Positions 49,868 to 59,343 of a stretch of DNA of 64,000 nucleotides are shown in pieces. Position 1 is the first letter of the stretch. Every line of letters begins with the position of its first letter. Location of the stretch: the NCBI RefSeq assembly GCF_002024165.1, contig NZ_MWQN01000001.1, positions 1,302,001 to 1,366,000 of the forward strand, given 5' to 3'. The notes beneath the pieces were generated by a model that saw nothing but the letters and a program-made list of their open reading frames with translations, had not been told where the DNA came from and searched no databases. This DNA is from Embleya scabrispora. GTDB lineage: Bacteria > Actinomycetota > Actinomycetes > Streptomycetales > Streptomycetaceae. The position numbers and the translations under genes were made by a program.

Positions 49868-50701
49868 GGAGCGTCCCACGGCCGGAGTTCGGCACCGAAC
49901 CGGGGCAAGTCGTGCCCGAAGGGGTCGGGTTCGGTGCCCGTTCGCCGTCGGCCGGGCGCCGACCCCGAGCCGGACCGGCACGCCTCCGGCGGCCCGCCGG
50001 CGCAACACGACAGGCCGTCCCGGCACTTGATCGATGTAGTCACAGGTCGACCAATAGCCGGCGGACGACCGACGCGCGGCCGGCGTGCGACGCGGCGGAA
50101 CCGGTTCCCGCCGGCGGTGCCGACGCGGAGGATCACCGTCCACTCGCGGCCTCGGGCCGCTCGACAGCCGCCTCGCGCCCCCACCCGACATGTGACCCTT
50201 CCGACCCCGGCTCCCCTCGCATCGACCCGAGCCGCTTCCGGTGCCCCCGGCCATGCCGCGCCCATCCGACTTCCGGATAAACGGAGCACAACGATCCGGT
50301 ATATCCCAACGAATGGTTGGCAAACGGGCACTCCTTCCCGGGTGTGGAAATCCGGATATAAACCCGCGACAGCCGACGCCGACCCCAAATCGCTCGATAT
50401 CATGACCTGTATTGTCATGTGGCACAATCCGTTTTGCTTCGCCCAGTTAACTTACGCCTGTCAACATTCGGCACCGTATGCGGGCCGGCGCGCGTATTAC
50501 CCACCGGCAACTGCGAGCACACGTGCGAATGCCGCTAGGCTCTGCCCGTCGTGCACGGAATAGGACGCGATCCGCGTCACCGAAAAGGCAAGACCGGAAA
50601 GTGCGAATCATCGGGAAAATGACGTACTTGACAAGCGGAACAATTGACTCCGCATCCCTGGCTCTCTCCCCCGCCCCCTCCCCCCTCTCGGCACCGATCG
50701 G
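49868..50701. other. 0.8-kb gap upstream of the conservon-like pair
   Basis: No coding frame is convincing; readings on both strands lack family features. The segment 50280-50640 is clearly less GC-rich than its surroundings, suggesting a long promoter/leader region for the kinase. A TTGACA occurs at about 50628. Confidence 0.5.
49890..49938 (+). terminator. candidate terminator after the MFS gene
   Basis: GGCACCGAACC (49890-49900) pairs with GGTTCGGTGCC (49928-49938), 11 bp with a 27-nt loop that can itself fold, 22 nt after the stop. Confidence 0.5.
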
Positions 50702-53314
50702 GTGGTGGACAAACTGAACATCACTCGCAAACTCGTCCTGCTCGTCGCCGTGCCGCTCACCGTGATGGTGGGTTCGGCGGGCCTCGCCGTGTCCACCACG
50801 ACCGGCGAAGCCCTGGACGCGAATCGCCTGCGCTCGCTGACCAAGGTGTCCGCCGAGGCGGGCGAACTCGCGCACCGGCTGCAGAGCGAACGCGCCGCGG
50901 CCACCGCAGTGTTGTGGCCCGACCCCGGCGCGCTGGCGGCGTACCACCAGCGCACCGCCGCGACGGACGAGAGCGCCGCGCGCTACCGCAAGCTGCGCAA
51001 GGACCTCGGCTCGATTCCCGGCAACACCAAGGAACGGTTGCGCAGGGTGGACGCGGGCCTGACCGACCTGACCGCGCTGCGCGAACAGGTCCAGGCGCCC
51101 AAGGGCACCTCGCTGACCGCCGTCGTCTTCCGCTACCGCATCCTGATCGCGGCCACGCTCGACTACCGCGACAGCGTGGCCCAGGCCGGCGGCGCCGGCC
51201 CCGACAACTCGGACCGACTGCGCGCGGCGGCGGCACTGTCCCACGCCACCGAGTGGCTCGGCCAGCAACAGAGCGCGGTGCTCCGTGCGTTGGCCGCCAA
51301 GACGGTCTCGCCGGCCCAACAGCAGGACATCCTGGCCACCCGCACCGGCTACAACGAGAGCGAGTCGTCGTTCGAGTCGCTCGCCGACGCGGACTGGATC
51401 CCCTGGCTGGAACAGGCCCAGACCGGGCCCGAGATCCAGGCCGTGCACCTCCTCGAGGACTCCGTCTCCCGGGTCCGCGCGGACGGCTCCATCTCCATCC
51501 CCCAGGATGTGTGGACCAAGGCGACCAACGACCGCATCGCCAAGATGAGCGATGTGGAGCGCAAGGTCGACGCCTCGGTGCTGTCCTCGGTCAGCGACGA
51601 GCGCGACTCCCGCCGCTGGTGGGCGATCGGCCAGGGCGGCGCGGTGCTGCTCGCACTGATCGCCGCCGTGCTGCTGGTGCTGCGCCTCGGCCGGCCGATG
51701 ACCCGTGAGCTGGTGCGTCTGCGCGACACCGCGCACGACGTGGCCTACTCCGGTCTGCCGGAAGCGGTCGCCAAGCTCCAGCAGGGTCGCTCCCTCGACG
51801 GCGCGACCGCCGAGGAGATGGCCGAACGCGCCGGCACCCCGATCGAGGTGCGCGGCAAGGACGAGATCGCCGAGGTGAGCTCGGCGTTCAACACCATGTT
51901 CACCTCCGCCGTCAAGATCGCCGCCGAACAGGCGGTCCTGCGCGCCGGTATCGCGACCGTGCTGGTCGCCCTCGCCCGCCGCAACCAGCGTCTGACCGAC
52001 GGTCTGGTCAAGGTCCTGGACGAGGCCGAGGCACACGAGCACGACCCGGACCGACTCAAGCGGCTGTACTCGCTGGACCACCTGGTCCAGCGCATGGGCC
52101 GCAACAACACCAGTCTGCTCGTGCTCGGCGGCGAGGGCACCGCGCGCGTGCGCGAGGACGCCCTGCTCCTGGACGTGGCGCGCGCGGCGGTCGGCCGGAT
52201 CGAACGATTCACCCGGGTCGACCCCGGCGCGGTGGACCCGCGCATCCTGATCGCCGGTCGGGCCCGCGACGACGTCGCGCACCTGCTCGCCGAACTCATG
52301 GACAACGCGACCAAGTTCAGCCGCCCGGAGACCTGGGTGGTGCTCCAGGCGAACCGGCGCGGCGACGGCGCGGTACTGACCGTGACCGACAGCGGTGTGG
52401 GCATCACTCCCGAGCGACTGGCCGCGTTCAACGAACGCCTGTCCTCGCCGGCCCAGTTGGACGTGCACGCGGTGCGCACGATGGGTCTGACCGTGGCCGG
52501 GCACCTCGCCTCGCGCTACGGCATCACCATCACCCTGGCGCCCGGACCCCAGGGCGGCACGGTCGCCGAGGTGGGTCTGCCCGAGACGATCGTGGTCTTC
52601 CGCGATCGACCCGGCCGGCACCGCGCGGGCGCGCCGAAGAACGAGGCGCCGGCGCTGCCGAAGCCGACTCCCACGCGCGCGATCGACAGCGGCGTACGTG
52701 CCGGCGGTCACCCCGACCCCGGTCCGTTCGAGCCCGTGCAGAACGTGTTCGCGCCGGTCAAGCCGCAACCGGTCAGCGACGCGAGCGCCCCCGGACCGCA
52801 GGAACCCGCGCCGTCGGGCCTGCGCTTCACCGGCTCCCGGCCGCCCGCTCCGGCCGCGCCCACCCCGCCGACGCTCGCCCCGCCGACCCGCACGCCGGCG
52901 AACCCGGCGGCACCGGCGATCCCGGGCACACCGGCCGGCCCGGCGAACCCGGCACTCCCGGGGACCCCGGCGACGCCGGACCGGTCCGCCGGACGCGGGG
53001 CCGAACCCCTGCCCCCGCGTTCGACCCCGGAGCCCTCGGAGTCCGGCCGCACCACCAACAAGGGCCTGCCGCTGCGGGTACGCCGGGACACCCCGACCGT
53101 GCACCCCGGCACGCCCCCCGCACCCGCCGCGCCGCTGGTCGGCTCGGCCGGGGCACCCGCCCGGGCGAACCCCACGACGCCGGACCGCCGAGACGCCCGC
53201 CAGGTGTCCGCGGCGATGTCGGCCTTCGCCCAGGGCATCGGGCACAGCCGGGCCCGACGCGCCCCCTCGCCCCGCCCCGACGGCGGCGAACCGGATCCCA
53301 AGGAGAGATCGTGA
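50702..53314 (+). CDS. conservon-type sensor histidine kinase with NIT domain (CvnA-like)
   Basis: An 870-residue membrane sensor. TM1 (about residues 8-30) and TM2 (305-327) flank an extracellular nitrate/nitrite-sensing-like helical domain. A HAMP-like linker follows, then the GHKL ATPase: N-box LAELMDNATKFSRP near 525 and G-box DSGVGI near 562. No standard H-box is obvious. The last 230 residues are Pro/Ala/Thr-rich, typical of conservon kinases. GTG 50702 overlaps well with family N-termini. Coupled to the roadblock gene (GTGA). Confidence 0.88.
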   Translation: MVDKLNITRKLVLLVAVPLTVMVGSAGLAVSTTTGEALDANRLRSLTKVSAEAGELAHRLQSERAAATAVLWPDPGALAAYHQRTAATDESAARYRKLRKDLGSIPGNTKERLRRVDAGLTDLTALREQVQAPKGTSLTAVVFRYRILIAATLDYRDSVAQAGGAGPDNSDRLRAAAALSHATEWLGQQQSAVLRALAAKTVSPAQQQDILATRTGYNESESSFESLADADWIPWLEQAQTGPEIQAVHLLEDSVSRVRADGSISIPQDVWTKATNDRIAKMSDVERKVDASVLSSVSDERDSRRWWAIGQGGAVLLALIAAVLLVLRLGRPMTRELVRLRDTAHDVAYSGLPEAVAKLQQGRSLDGATAEEMAERAGTPIEVRGKDEIAEVSSAFNTMFTSAVKIAAEQAVLRAGIATVLVALARRNQRLTDGLVKVLDEAEAHEHDPDRLKRLYSLDHLVQRMGRNNTSLLVLGGEGTARVREDALLLDVARAAVGRIERFTRVDPGAVDPRILIAGRARDDVAHLLAELMDNATKFSRPETWVVLQANRRGDGAVLTVTDSGVGITPERLAAFNERLSSPAQLDVHAVRTMGLTVAGHLASRYGITITLAPGPQGGTVAEVGLPETIVVFRDRPGRHRAGAPKNEAPALPKPTPTRAIDSGVRAGGHPDPGPFEPVQNVFAPVKPQPVSDASAPGPQEPAPSGLRFTGSRPPAPAAPTPPTLAPPTRTPANPAAPAIPGTPAGPANPALPGTPATPDRSAGRGAEPLPPRSTPEPSESGRTTNKGLPLRVRRDTPTVHPGTPPAPAAPLVGSAGAPARANPTTPDRRDARQVSAAMSAFAQGIGHSRARRAPSPRPDGGEPDPKERS

Positions 53315-53736
53315 CCCACCCCACCGCAGCCGATCTCAGCTGGCTGCTCAACGATTTCGCCACGCGGGTGCCCGATGTGCTGCACGCCGTCGCGGTCTCC
53401 GCGGACGGCCTCGTGGTGGCCAACACCAGCACGCTGCCGCAGGACCGCGCCGACCAGCTCGGCGCGGTCGCGTCCGGCCTGGTCAGCCTTCTGGCCGGTG
53501 CCGCACGGCTGTTCGGCACCGACCCGGTGGCCAGCAACCTGACCGAGATGAACGGTGCGTTCATGTTCTCGATGCAGGTCAGCGACGGCGCGTCGCTGCT
53601 CGTGCTGGCCTCGCGCGAGTGCGACATCGGCCAGGTCTCGTTCGAGATGGCCGAGCTGATCAACCAGGTCGGCCCGGCCCTGACCCCCGCGGCACGGGAG
53701 CGCTTCCTGCACGTGCAGCGCGGCGCGCTGAGCTGA
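53311..53736 (+). CDS. roadblock/LC7 domain protein (CvnB-like)
   Basis: A 141-residue roadblock/LC7 protein: LSWLLNDFATRVPDVLHAVAVSADGLVVANTS near residue 7 and GAFMFSMQVSDGASLLVLASRECDIGQVSFEM near 80, the conservon CvnB pattern. Presumed membrane-associated scaffold for the neighbouring kinase and a small GTPase. The GTPase (CvnD) and DUF742 (CvnC) genes normally found downstream are missing; a Liv-type transporter follows instead at 85 nt. Confidence 0.92.
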   Translation: MTHPTAADLSWLLNDFATRVPDVLHAVAVSADGLVVANTSTLPQDRADQLGAVASGLVSLLAGAARLFGTDPVASNLTEMNGAFMFSMQVSDGASLLVLASRECDIGQVSFEMAELINQVGPALTPAARERFLHVQRGALS

Positions 53737-53821
53737 GCCGACCGACGCATCCCCGCGTCCCTCCCGACGCGACCCATCCCATCGATCGACCGCTGTACCC
53801 GTCCGAACCCTGGAGCACGTC

Positions 53822-55036
53822 ATGACCCCGGCAAGTCCCATATCCCGTCGCTCGTTCCGCGTCTCCGCCGCGGGACTGCTCGCCGGCGCGCTCGCGTTCA
53901 CCGCCGCGTGCAGCGGCAGCGCGGCCGACGACAAGAAGGGCGGCTCGTCCTCGGGCACGCTCAAGATCGGCCTGACGATCCCGCTCACCGGTGTGTACGC
54001 GGCGCTCGGGCCGGACCTGCAGAACGGCTTCCAGACCTACCTGGACCAGCACGGCGGCAAGCTGGGCGGGCACAAGGTCGAGCTCGTGATCACCGACGAG
54101 GGCGACGGTCCGCAGACCTCGGTGCCCTCGGTGACCAAGCTGATCAAGCAGGACAAGGTCACCGCGGTGGTGGGTCTGTCCAACGCCGCCACGGTGGCGG
54201 CCAACGTGGACCTGGTGAACGACAACAAGGTGCCCATGATCGGCGCCGTCGGCCGCCCCGGCGAGATCAAGCGGCAGGACTACGTCTGGCACACCAGCTA
54301 CCTCTCCGAGGAGCCGGGTGTGGCGGCGGCGCCGTACATCAAGGAGGCCGTGCAGGGTCCGGTCTACGCGATCGGCCCCGAGTACCAGGGTGGGTTCGAC
54401 CAGCTGCGCGGCTTCACCGAGACGTTCGACAAGCTCGGCGGCAAGCTGGCCAACCCGGACGGCAAGACCAAGTGGACGCCGTTCCCGGCGACCACCAACT
54501 TCCAGCCGTACTTCAACGAGATCAAGAACTCGGGCGCCAAGGCGGTCTACACGTTCTACGCGGGCACCGCCGCGGTGAACTTCGTCAAGCAGTACAAGCA
54601 GTCCGACATCAAGGACATCCCGCTGTACGCGGCGGGCTTCCTGACCGAGGGCGCGGTGCTCGGCGCCGAGGGCGACGCGGCCAAGGGCGTGTTCACCTCG
54701 CTCAACTACACGCCCACGCTGGACATCCCGGCCAACCGCTCGTTCGTCTCGGCCTACCAGGCGAAGTACAACACGCTGCCGACGATGATGTCGGCCACGA
54801 TGTACGACGCGGCGGCCGTGCTGGACAAGGCGATCGCCGCCGCCGGCGACAAGGTCACCCCGGAGGCGGTCAACGCCCAGATCGCCAACACCGGCAAGGT
54901 GGACAGCCCGCGCGGTCCCTGGGAGTTCAACACCAAGTCGCACGCCCCGGTGCAGAAGTGGTACCTGCGTGAGGTCAAGCAGGACGGCACCGCGCTGAGC
55001 AACGTGATGGTCCGCGAACTCGGCACCCTGGGCTGA
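53822..55036 (+). CDS. branched-chain amino acid-type ABC substrate-binding lipoprotein
   Basis: A 404-residue type I periplasmic-binding protein. It has a Tat-like RRSF signal with lipobox AFTAACSG near residue 30 and mature start TLKIGLTIPLTGVYAALGPDLQNGFQTYLDQ. VTAVVGLSNAATVAANVDLVNDNKVPMIGA near 115 and the C-terminal YDAAAVLDKAIAAAG are LivJ/HAAT-like. Ligand may be a branched-chain amino acid, amide or aromatic acid. First gene of the transporter; 85 nt after the roadblock gene. Confidence 0.92.
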   Translation: MTPASPISRRSFRVSAAGLLAGALAFTAACSGSAADDKKGGSSSGTLKIGLTIPLTGVYAALGPDLQNGFQTYLDQHGGKLGGHKVELVITDEGDGPQTSVPSVTKLIKQDKVTAVVGLSNAATVAANVDLVNDNKVPMIGAVGRPGEIKRQDYVWHTSYLSEEPGVAAAPYIKEAVQGPVYAIGPEYQGGFDQLRGFTETFDKLGGKLANPDGKTKWTPFPATTNFQPYFNEIKNSGAKAVYTFYAGTAAVNFVKQYKQSDIKDIPLYAAGFLTEGAVLGAEGDAAKGVFTSLNYTPTLDIPANRSFVSAYQAKYNTLPTMMSATMYDAAAVLDKAIAAAGDKVTPEAVNAQIANTGKVDSPRGPWEFNTKSHAPVQKWYLREVKQDGTALSNVMVRELGTLG

Positions 55037-55066
55037 CGGCGGATCGGGAGCGAAAGGAAGCGTGCC

Positions 55067-55942
55067 GTGGGCTGGTTCGACGACAATTTCATCCCGGCCC
55101 TGGACGGAGTGGCCTACGGGCTGCTGCTGTTCGTCGTGGCCGCGGGCCTGACTCTGGCCTTCGGTTCGGGCGGGGTCCTCAACCTCGCGCACGGCACGCT
55201 CTACGCGTTCGCCGCCTACACCGCCACCGAGGTCGCCGACGGCTCGTGGCTGGGCCTGGTGCTCGCGGTGCTCGCGGGAATCGCGGCGGGCGCGGCCGGC
55301 GGCGGGGTGCTCGCGGTGATGACCGCCCCGATCGCCGGCAGAGGACACATGGCGCAGGCCATGTTGACCTTCGGTGTCGCCCTGGTCGGCGGCGATCTGC
55401 TGATGACCGTATTCGGCAAGGACGACCCGCAGGTCTCGGTGCCCGGTGCGCTGGAGAAGCCGGTATCGATCCTGGGCCACAACTACCCCGGCTACCGGCT
55501 GGCGTTCATCGTGGTCGCCGTCGCGCTCGGCGCGGGCGGCTGGTACGTGCTGGCCCGCACCCGGATCGGCGCGGCCGTGCGCGCCTCCGTGGACGACCCC
55601 GAGATGCTCGCGGCCGGCGGCATCTCGCCCGCCCGGGTGCGCTCGGGCGTACTGATCGCGGCCGGCGCGCTGGCCGGTCTCGCGGGCGGGCTTGGCGCGC
55701 CGATCATCGGCCCGTCCACGTCGGTGGCCAACACCGTGCTTTTGCAGTCCCTGCTGGTCGTGGTGATCGGCGGCCTCGGCTCGGTCGGCGGCGCGCTGCT
55801 CGCCGCGATCCTGGTCGGCGAGGTGCAGACCCTCGGGGTCACACTGATGCCCGACTTCGCGCCGTATCTGATGTACGCCACGATGGCCGTGATGCTGATC
55901 GCGCGGACCGCGCGCTTCGGCCCGACGGGGAGCCGAGTATGA
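55067..55942 (+). CDS. LivH-type ABC transporter permease
   Basis: A 291-residue permease with about eight hydrophobic helices: ALDGVAYGLLLFVVAAGLTLAFGSGGVLNLAHGTLYAFAAY at the N-terminus is the LivH hallmark; RTRIGAAVRASVDDPEMLAAGGISPARV near 160 is the cytoplasmic coupling loop. Stop and start of the fused gene downstream overlap (ATGA). The GTG start follows GAAAGGAAG. Inner membrane subunit of the Liv-type importer. Confidence 0.93.
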   Translation: MGWFDDNFIPALDGVAYGLLLFVVAAGLTLAFGSGGVLNLAHGTLYAFAAYTATEVADGSWLGLVLAVLAGIAAGAAGGGVLAVMTAPIAGRGHMAQAMLTFGVALVGGDLLMTVFGKDDPQVSVPGALEKPVSILGHNYPGYRLAFIVVAVALGAGGWYVLARTRIGAAVRASVDDPEMLAAGGISPARVRSGVLIAAGALAGLAGGLGAPIIGPSTSVANTVLLQSLLVVVIGGLGSVGGALLAAILVGEVQTLGVTLMPDFAPYLMYATMAVMLIARTARFGPTGSRV

Positions 55943-57843
55943 CCACCCTTGCAACGGCCGCCCTGCGCGCGCGTACCGCGCTGCACTCGCCGCGCGGGAT
56001 CCTGGCGGGTCGGATCCTGGCCGTCGCAGCGATCGTGTGGCTGATCGCGGCGCCGTACATGGTCGACCTGTTCACCATCATCCTGCTGTCCCAGGCGCTG
56101 TCCCTGGGCCTGCTCGCGGTCAGCGTCGCGGTGCTCGGCGGCGGCGCCGGGCTGCCCTCGCTCGGCCAGGTCGCGCCCTACGCGGTCGGCGGCTACACGG
56201 CGGCGATCCTGGCCGACCACGGCATGCGGATCGGCGTCGTACACACCCTGGTGGCGGCCGCGGCGGGTGCCCTGTTCAACGCGCTCACCGCGCCGATCGT
56301 GGTCCGCACGCGCGGTGTCACGGTCCTGATGATCACGCTGGCCGTCGGCGAACTGGTGCGCACCGCGGCGGAGAAGTGGAAGTCGGTCACCGGCGGTACC
56401 GACGGCAAGTCCGGCATCCCGCCGATCGAGCCGTTCTGGGGCATGGGCGACCTCGTCGACGACGTGGACACCTACTGGTACGTACTGCTCACCACGCTCG
56501 TGGTGATCGCCCTCACCGCGCTCGTGCTGCGCTCGCCGGCCGGACTGCTCCTCGACGGCGCGCGCGAGAACGAGACGCGGATGCGCGCGACGGGCCACCC
56601 GGTGACCCGCTATCTCACCGTCACCTACATCGGGGTCGGCGCCATCGCGGGTGTCGCGGGCGCGCTGTTGATCTCGATCCAGCGCTACATCTCCCCCGCG
56701 CACATCGGCTTCGACACCTCCTCGCTGGTGCTGCTCGCGGTGGTCATCGGCGGCGGCGCGTCGCTGGTGGGCGCGATGATCGGCGCGGCGCTGATCGTGT
56801 TCACCCGGGACTGGCTGTCCGGTCCGTGGCCGGGGCACGGGCCGCTGCTGCTCGGCCTGCTGTTCCTGATCGCGGTCTACACGCTGCCGGGCGGGCTGGC
56901 CGGGGTGGTCGCGGGCGGGCCGCGCGCTGCGTGGCGAAGTCTGGCCAAGGTGATCCGATCGGACGGGAAGTCCACGGAAGCGGACGAGCCGACGGCGAGC
57001 GAGCCGACGGCGAGCGAACCGGCCGGTAAGCCGGACCTCGCCAAGCGGGCGGCGAGCGGGGCGAGCGGCGCAGGCGCCGCCGACGCCTTGCTCACCATCA
57101 CCGGTCTGACCCGGCGCTACGGCGCGCTGGCCGCGGTGGACGGTCTCGACCTGACCGTGCGTCGCGGTGCCCGGCACGCGCTGCTCGGCCCCAACGGCGC
57201 GGGCAAGTCGACCGTGCTGGCGATGATCGCGGGCGCGAATCCGGTCACCTCGGGCACCATCGTCTTCGACGGTTGCGACATCACCGACCTGGCCCCGGCC
57301 CGGCGCTCCCGCCTGGGCATCGCCCGCGCGTTCCAACAGCCCGCGGTGGTGCCCTCGTTGTCGGTCCTGGACAACGTGACCCTGGCCGCCTGGCGGCACG
57401 CCCGGCGCGGCGGCATCGCGTGGCGCCCGGGCCGCTACCGCGCCCTCGCGGGCGAGGCGGCGATCCATCTGGAGACGGTCGGCCTGACCGCGCGCGCCGA
57501 CGAGATCGCCGGCGAACTCTCGCACGGCTCCCGCCGGTTGCTGGACATCGCGATGGCGCTCGCGGGGCATCCGAAGCTGCTGCTCCTGGACGAGCCGGCC
57601 GCAGGTCTGACCGACACCGACATCGAGTTGCTGGCCGACGTACTCAAGGCACTGCCCGCCGAGGTGACCATGGTCCTGGTCGAGCACAACTTCGCGCTGG
57701 TGCGCGAGGTCACCGACACCGTCACGGTGTTGGCCTCGGGGCAACTGCTCGCCACCGGCACGCCGGACGAGATCGCCGAGGACCGGGCGGTGCGCGACAC
57801 CTATCTGGGCGCGTCCGAGCCCGAGCACCAGGAAGTGGGCTGA
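55939..57843 (+). CDS. LivM-LivG fusion: ABC permease plus ATP-binding protein
   Basis: A 634-residue fusion. Residues 1-345 are a LivM-type permease (LSLGLLAVSVAVLGGGAGLPSLGQVAPYAVGGYTAAILA and RENETRMRATGHPVTRYL loop). A polar linker with a TASEP repeat follows (346-385). Residues 390-634 are a LivG-type ATPase with GPNGAGKST near 416, LSHGSRRLLDIAMALAG near 540 and LLLLDEPAAGLTDTD near 555. It couples transport to ATP hydrolysis with LivF. ATG 55939 overlaps the LivH stop. Confidence 0.92.
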   Translation: MTTLATAALRARTALHSPRGILAGRILAVAAIVWLIAAPYMVDLFTIILLSQALSLGLLAVSVAVLGGGAGLPSLGQVAPYAVGGYTAAILADHGMRIGVVHTLVAAAAGALFNALTAPIVVRTRGVTVLMITLAVGELVRTAAEKWKSVTGGTDGKSGIPPIEPFWGMGDLVDDVDTYWYVLLTTLVVIALTALVLRSPAGLLLDGARENETRMRATGHPVTRYLTVTYIGVGAIAGVAGALLISIQRYISPAHIGFDTSSLVLLAVVIGGGASLVGAMIGAALIVFTRDWLSGPWPGHGPLLLGLLFLIAVYTLPGGLAGVVAGGPRAAWRSLAKVIRSDGKSTEADEPTASEPTASEPAGKPDLAKRAASGASGAGAADALLTITGLTRRYGALAAVDGLDLTVRRGARHALLGPNGAGKSTVLAMIAGANPVTSGTIVFDGCDITDLAPARRSRLGIARAFQQPAVVPSLSVLDNVTLAAWRHARRGGIAWRPGRYRALAGEAAIHLETVGLTARADEIAGELSHGSRRLLDIAMALAGHPKLLLLDEPAAGLTDTDIELLADVLKALPAEVTMVLVEHNFALVREVTDTVTVLASGQLLATGTPDEIAEDRAVRDTYLGASEPEHQEVG

Positions 57844-57847
57844 CATC

Positions 57848-58555
57848 GTGCTGGAGATCGGCGAACTGACGGCGGGCTACCAGGGCGGCTCGGTGCTGCA
57901 CGGGGTCGACCTGAGCGTGCCCGAGGGCACCGTGCACGCGCTCCTGGGCGCCAACGGGGCGGGCAAATCCACCCTGATCCATACCGTCGCGGGCCTGCTC
58001 AAGCCCTCCGGCGGACGGGTCGAACTGGCCGGTGTCGACCTCACCGGGCGCCCGGCGCACCGGGTCTCGCACGCGGGCATCGGCCTGGTGCCGCAGGGCC
58101 GGCGGGTGTTCGCGAGCCTGACCGTCGCCGAGCATCTGCGCCTCGCCCACCGCAAGCACGCCGCGTGGACGCCCGCGCGCGTGTTGGAACTGCTGCCCCG
58201 ACTGGGCGAGCGGGCCGGCAACCGCGGCTCGCAACTCTCCGGCGGGGAACAGCAGATGCTGGCCATCGCCCGGGCGCTGCTCGGCGGTCCGCGGCTGATC
58301 CTGCTCGACGAGCCGACGGAGGGCCTGTCCCCCGTGATCGCCGAGCAGATCCGGCAACTGATCACCACCCTCGCCGGCGAGGGCCTGACGATCCTGATCG
58401 CGGCGCCGCAACTGGGCTTCGTGCAGGGCATCGCGGACCGGCTGACCGTGCTGTCCACGGGCCGGGTCACCGCCCGGATGACCGCGGCCGAGGCGGCGGC
58501 CGACCCGGAGCCGATCCTCGCCGCACTGGCGCCGGGCGTGGCCCACGTGGGCTGA
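57848..58555 (+). CDS. livF: LivF-type ABC transporter ATP-binding protein
   Basis: A 235-residue ATPase: Walker A GANGAGKST near residue 34, signature LSGGEQQMLAIARAL near 127, Walker B ILLDEPTEGLSPV near 150, VPQGRRVFASLTVAEHL near 80. LivF pairs with the ATPase domain of the fused gene. GTG 57848 is 4 nt after the fusion stop. Last gene of the unit; a strong terminator follows. The gene symbol reflects family membership; ligand of the system is unproven. Confidence 0.9.
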   Translation: MLEIGELTAGYQGGSVLHGVDLSVPEGTVHALLGANGAGKSTLIHTVAGLLKPSGGRVELAGVDLTGRPAHRVSHAGIGLVPQGRRVFASLTVAEHLRLAHRKHAAWTPARVLELLPRLGERAGNRGSQLSGGEQQMLAIARALLGGPRLILLDEPTEGLSPVIAEQIRQLITTLAGEGLTILIAAPQLGFVQGIADRLTVLSTGRVTARMTAAEAAADPEPILAALAPGVAHVG

Positions 58556-58563
58556 ACCACGTC

Positions 58564-58592
58564 GCGCCGGTCGGGGTCGCCCCGACCGGCGC
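58564..58592. terminator. bidirectional terminator between LivF and FHA genes
   Basis: GCGCCGGTCGGGG (58564-58576) and CCCCGACCGGCGC (58580-58592) form a perfect 13-bp stem with loop TCG between convergent units. Confidence 0.8.
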
Positions 58593-58600
58593 CGGCGCCC

Positions 58601-59287
58601 TCACAGGTCCACGCGTCGGATCTCCAGCGTGGTCCAGGCCCCCACATGCACCCGGTCGCCGTCCTTCAGGTGCACCGGGTCGCGGCGGACCCGGTCGTAA
58701 CCGGAGTTGATGGTGGTCCCGTTGGCCGATCCGAGATCCATCACCTCCCACGTCCCGTCCCCGCAGCGCAGCAACATCGCATGCCGACGCGAGACGCCCG
58801 GGTCGGTGATCGGGATCTCGGGCGGAGCGGAGCTGGTGCCGGCGTTGCGCCGGCCGATCCGCATCGACTCGCCGGTCAACTCCTGCGTCCACGGCTCCTG
58901 TTCATGCGGGAAGTGCATATTGTGCGCGTCCGGGCCGTCCCATTCGAGCACCCGCAGGAAGTAGTCGTGATCGGGCATGACCCGCACGGTCCACAGGGTG
59001 CGGGTGGTCGGCGGAGGCTCCGGGTCCCGCTTCCCGGACGACCCGTCGTCCGGGGGAGGATCCACCACGTCGACGACGGTCGTCGAGGGGTTCTCGTGCC
59101 CGCAGCCCTCGCAGAACTGGTCGTCGGGGGTGTACTCGGTGGCACAGATCCGACAGATCAGCGTGCCCCAGGGCGGCTGTTCGGAACCCCCGCCGCCACC
59201 GGAGGGCTCCGCGACGGTCATGGTGCGCCCGCACTCGTCGCAGTAGTCCGCGGCGGTGGATTGATGGCCGACCGGACAGATGTGCAT
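58601..59287 (-). CDS. FHA-domain protein with double zinc ribbon
   Basis: A 228-residue protein. The N-terminal zinc-ribbon-like knuckles are CPVGHQSTAADYCDECG and CRICATEYTPDDQFCEGCG (residues 4-70). A Pro/Gly linker is followed by an FHA phosphopeptide-binding domain: MRIGRRNAG near 145, ITDPGVSRRHAML near 165, and DLGSANGTTINSG near 190. It probably reads Thr phosphorylation set by the linked PknG-type kinase. ATG 59287 follows AAGGAGGTCC. Last gene of the operon, 56 nt after the VWA gene. Confidence 0.93.
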   Translation of the reverse strand: MHICPVGHQSTAADYCDECGRTMTVAEPSGGGGGSEQPPWGTLICRICATEYTPDDQFCEGCGHENPSTTVVDVVDPPPDDGSSGKRDPEPPPTTRTLWTVRVMPDHDYFLRVLEWDGPDAHNMHFPHEQEPWTQELTGESMRIGRRNAGTSSAPPEIPITDPGVSRRHAMLLRCGDGTWEVMDLGSANGTTINSGYDRVRRDPVHLKDGDRVHVGAWTTLEIRRVDL

Positions 59288-59343
59288 GAGCGGACCTCCT
59301 TCCTGTTCCCCTACCCGACCCGACGCTCGCGGAGCGGCGATGC

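Noticed and set aside
49864-50563. Frames of 187 and 209 codons upstream of the kinase
   Set aside because: Low-complexity composition, opposite-strand overlap and no recognisable domain.
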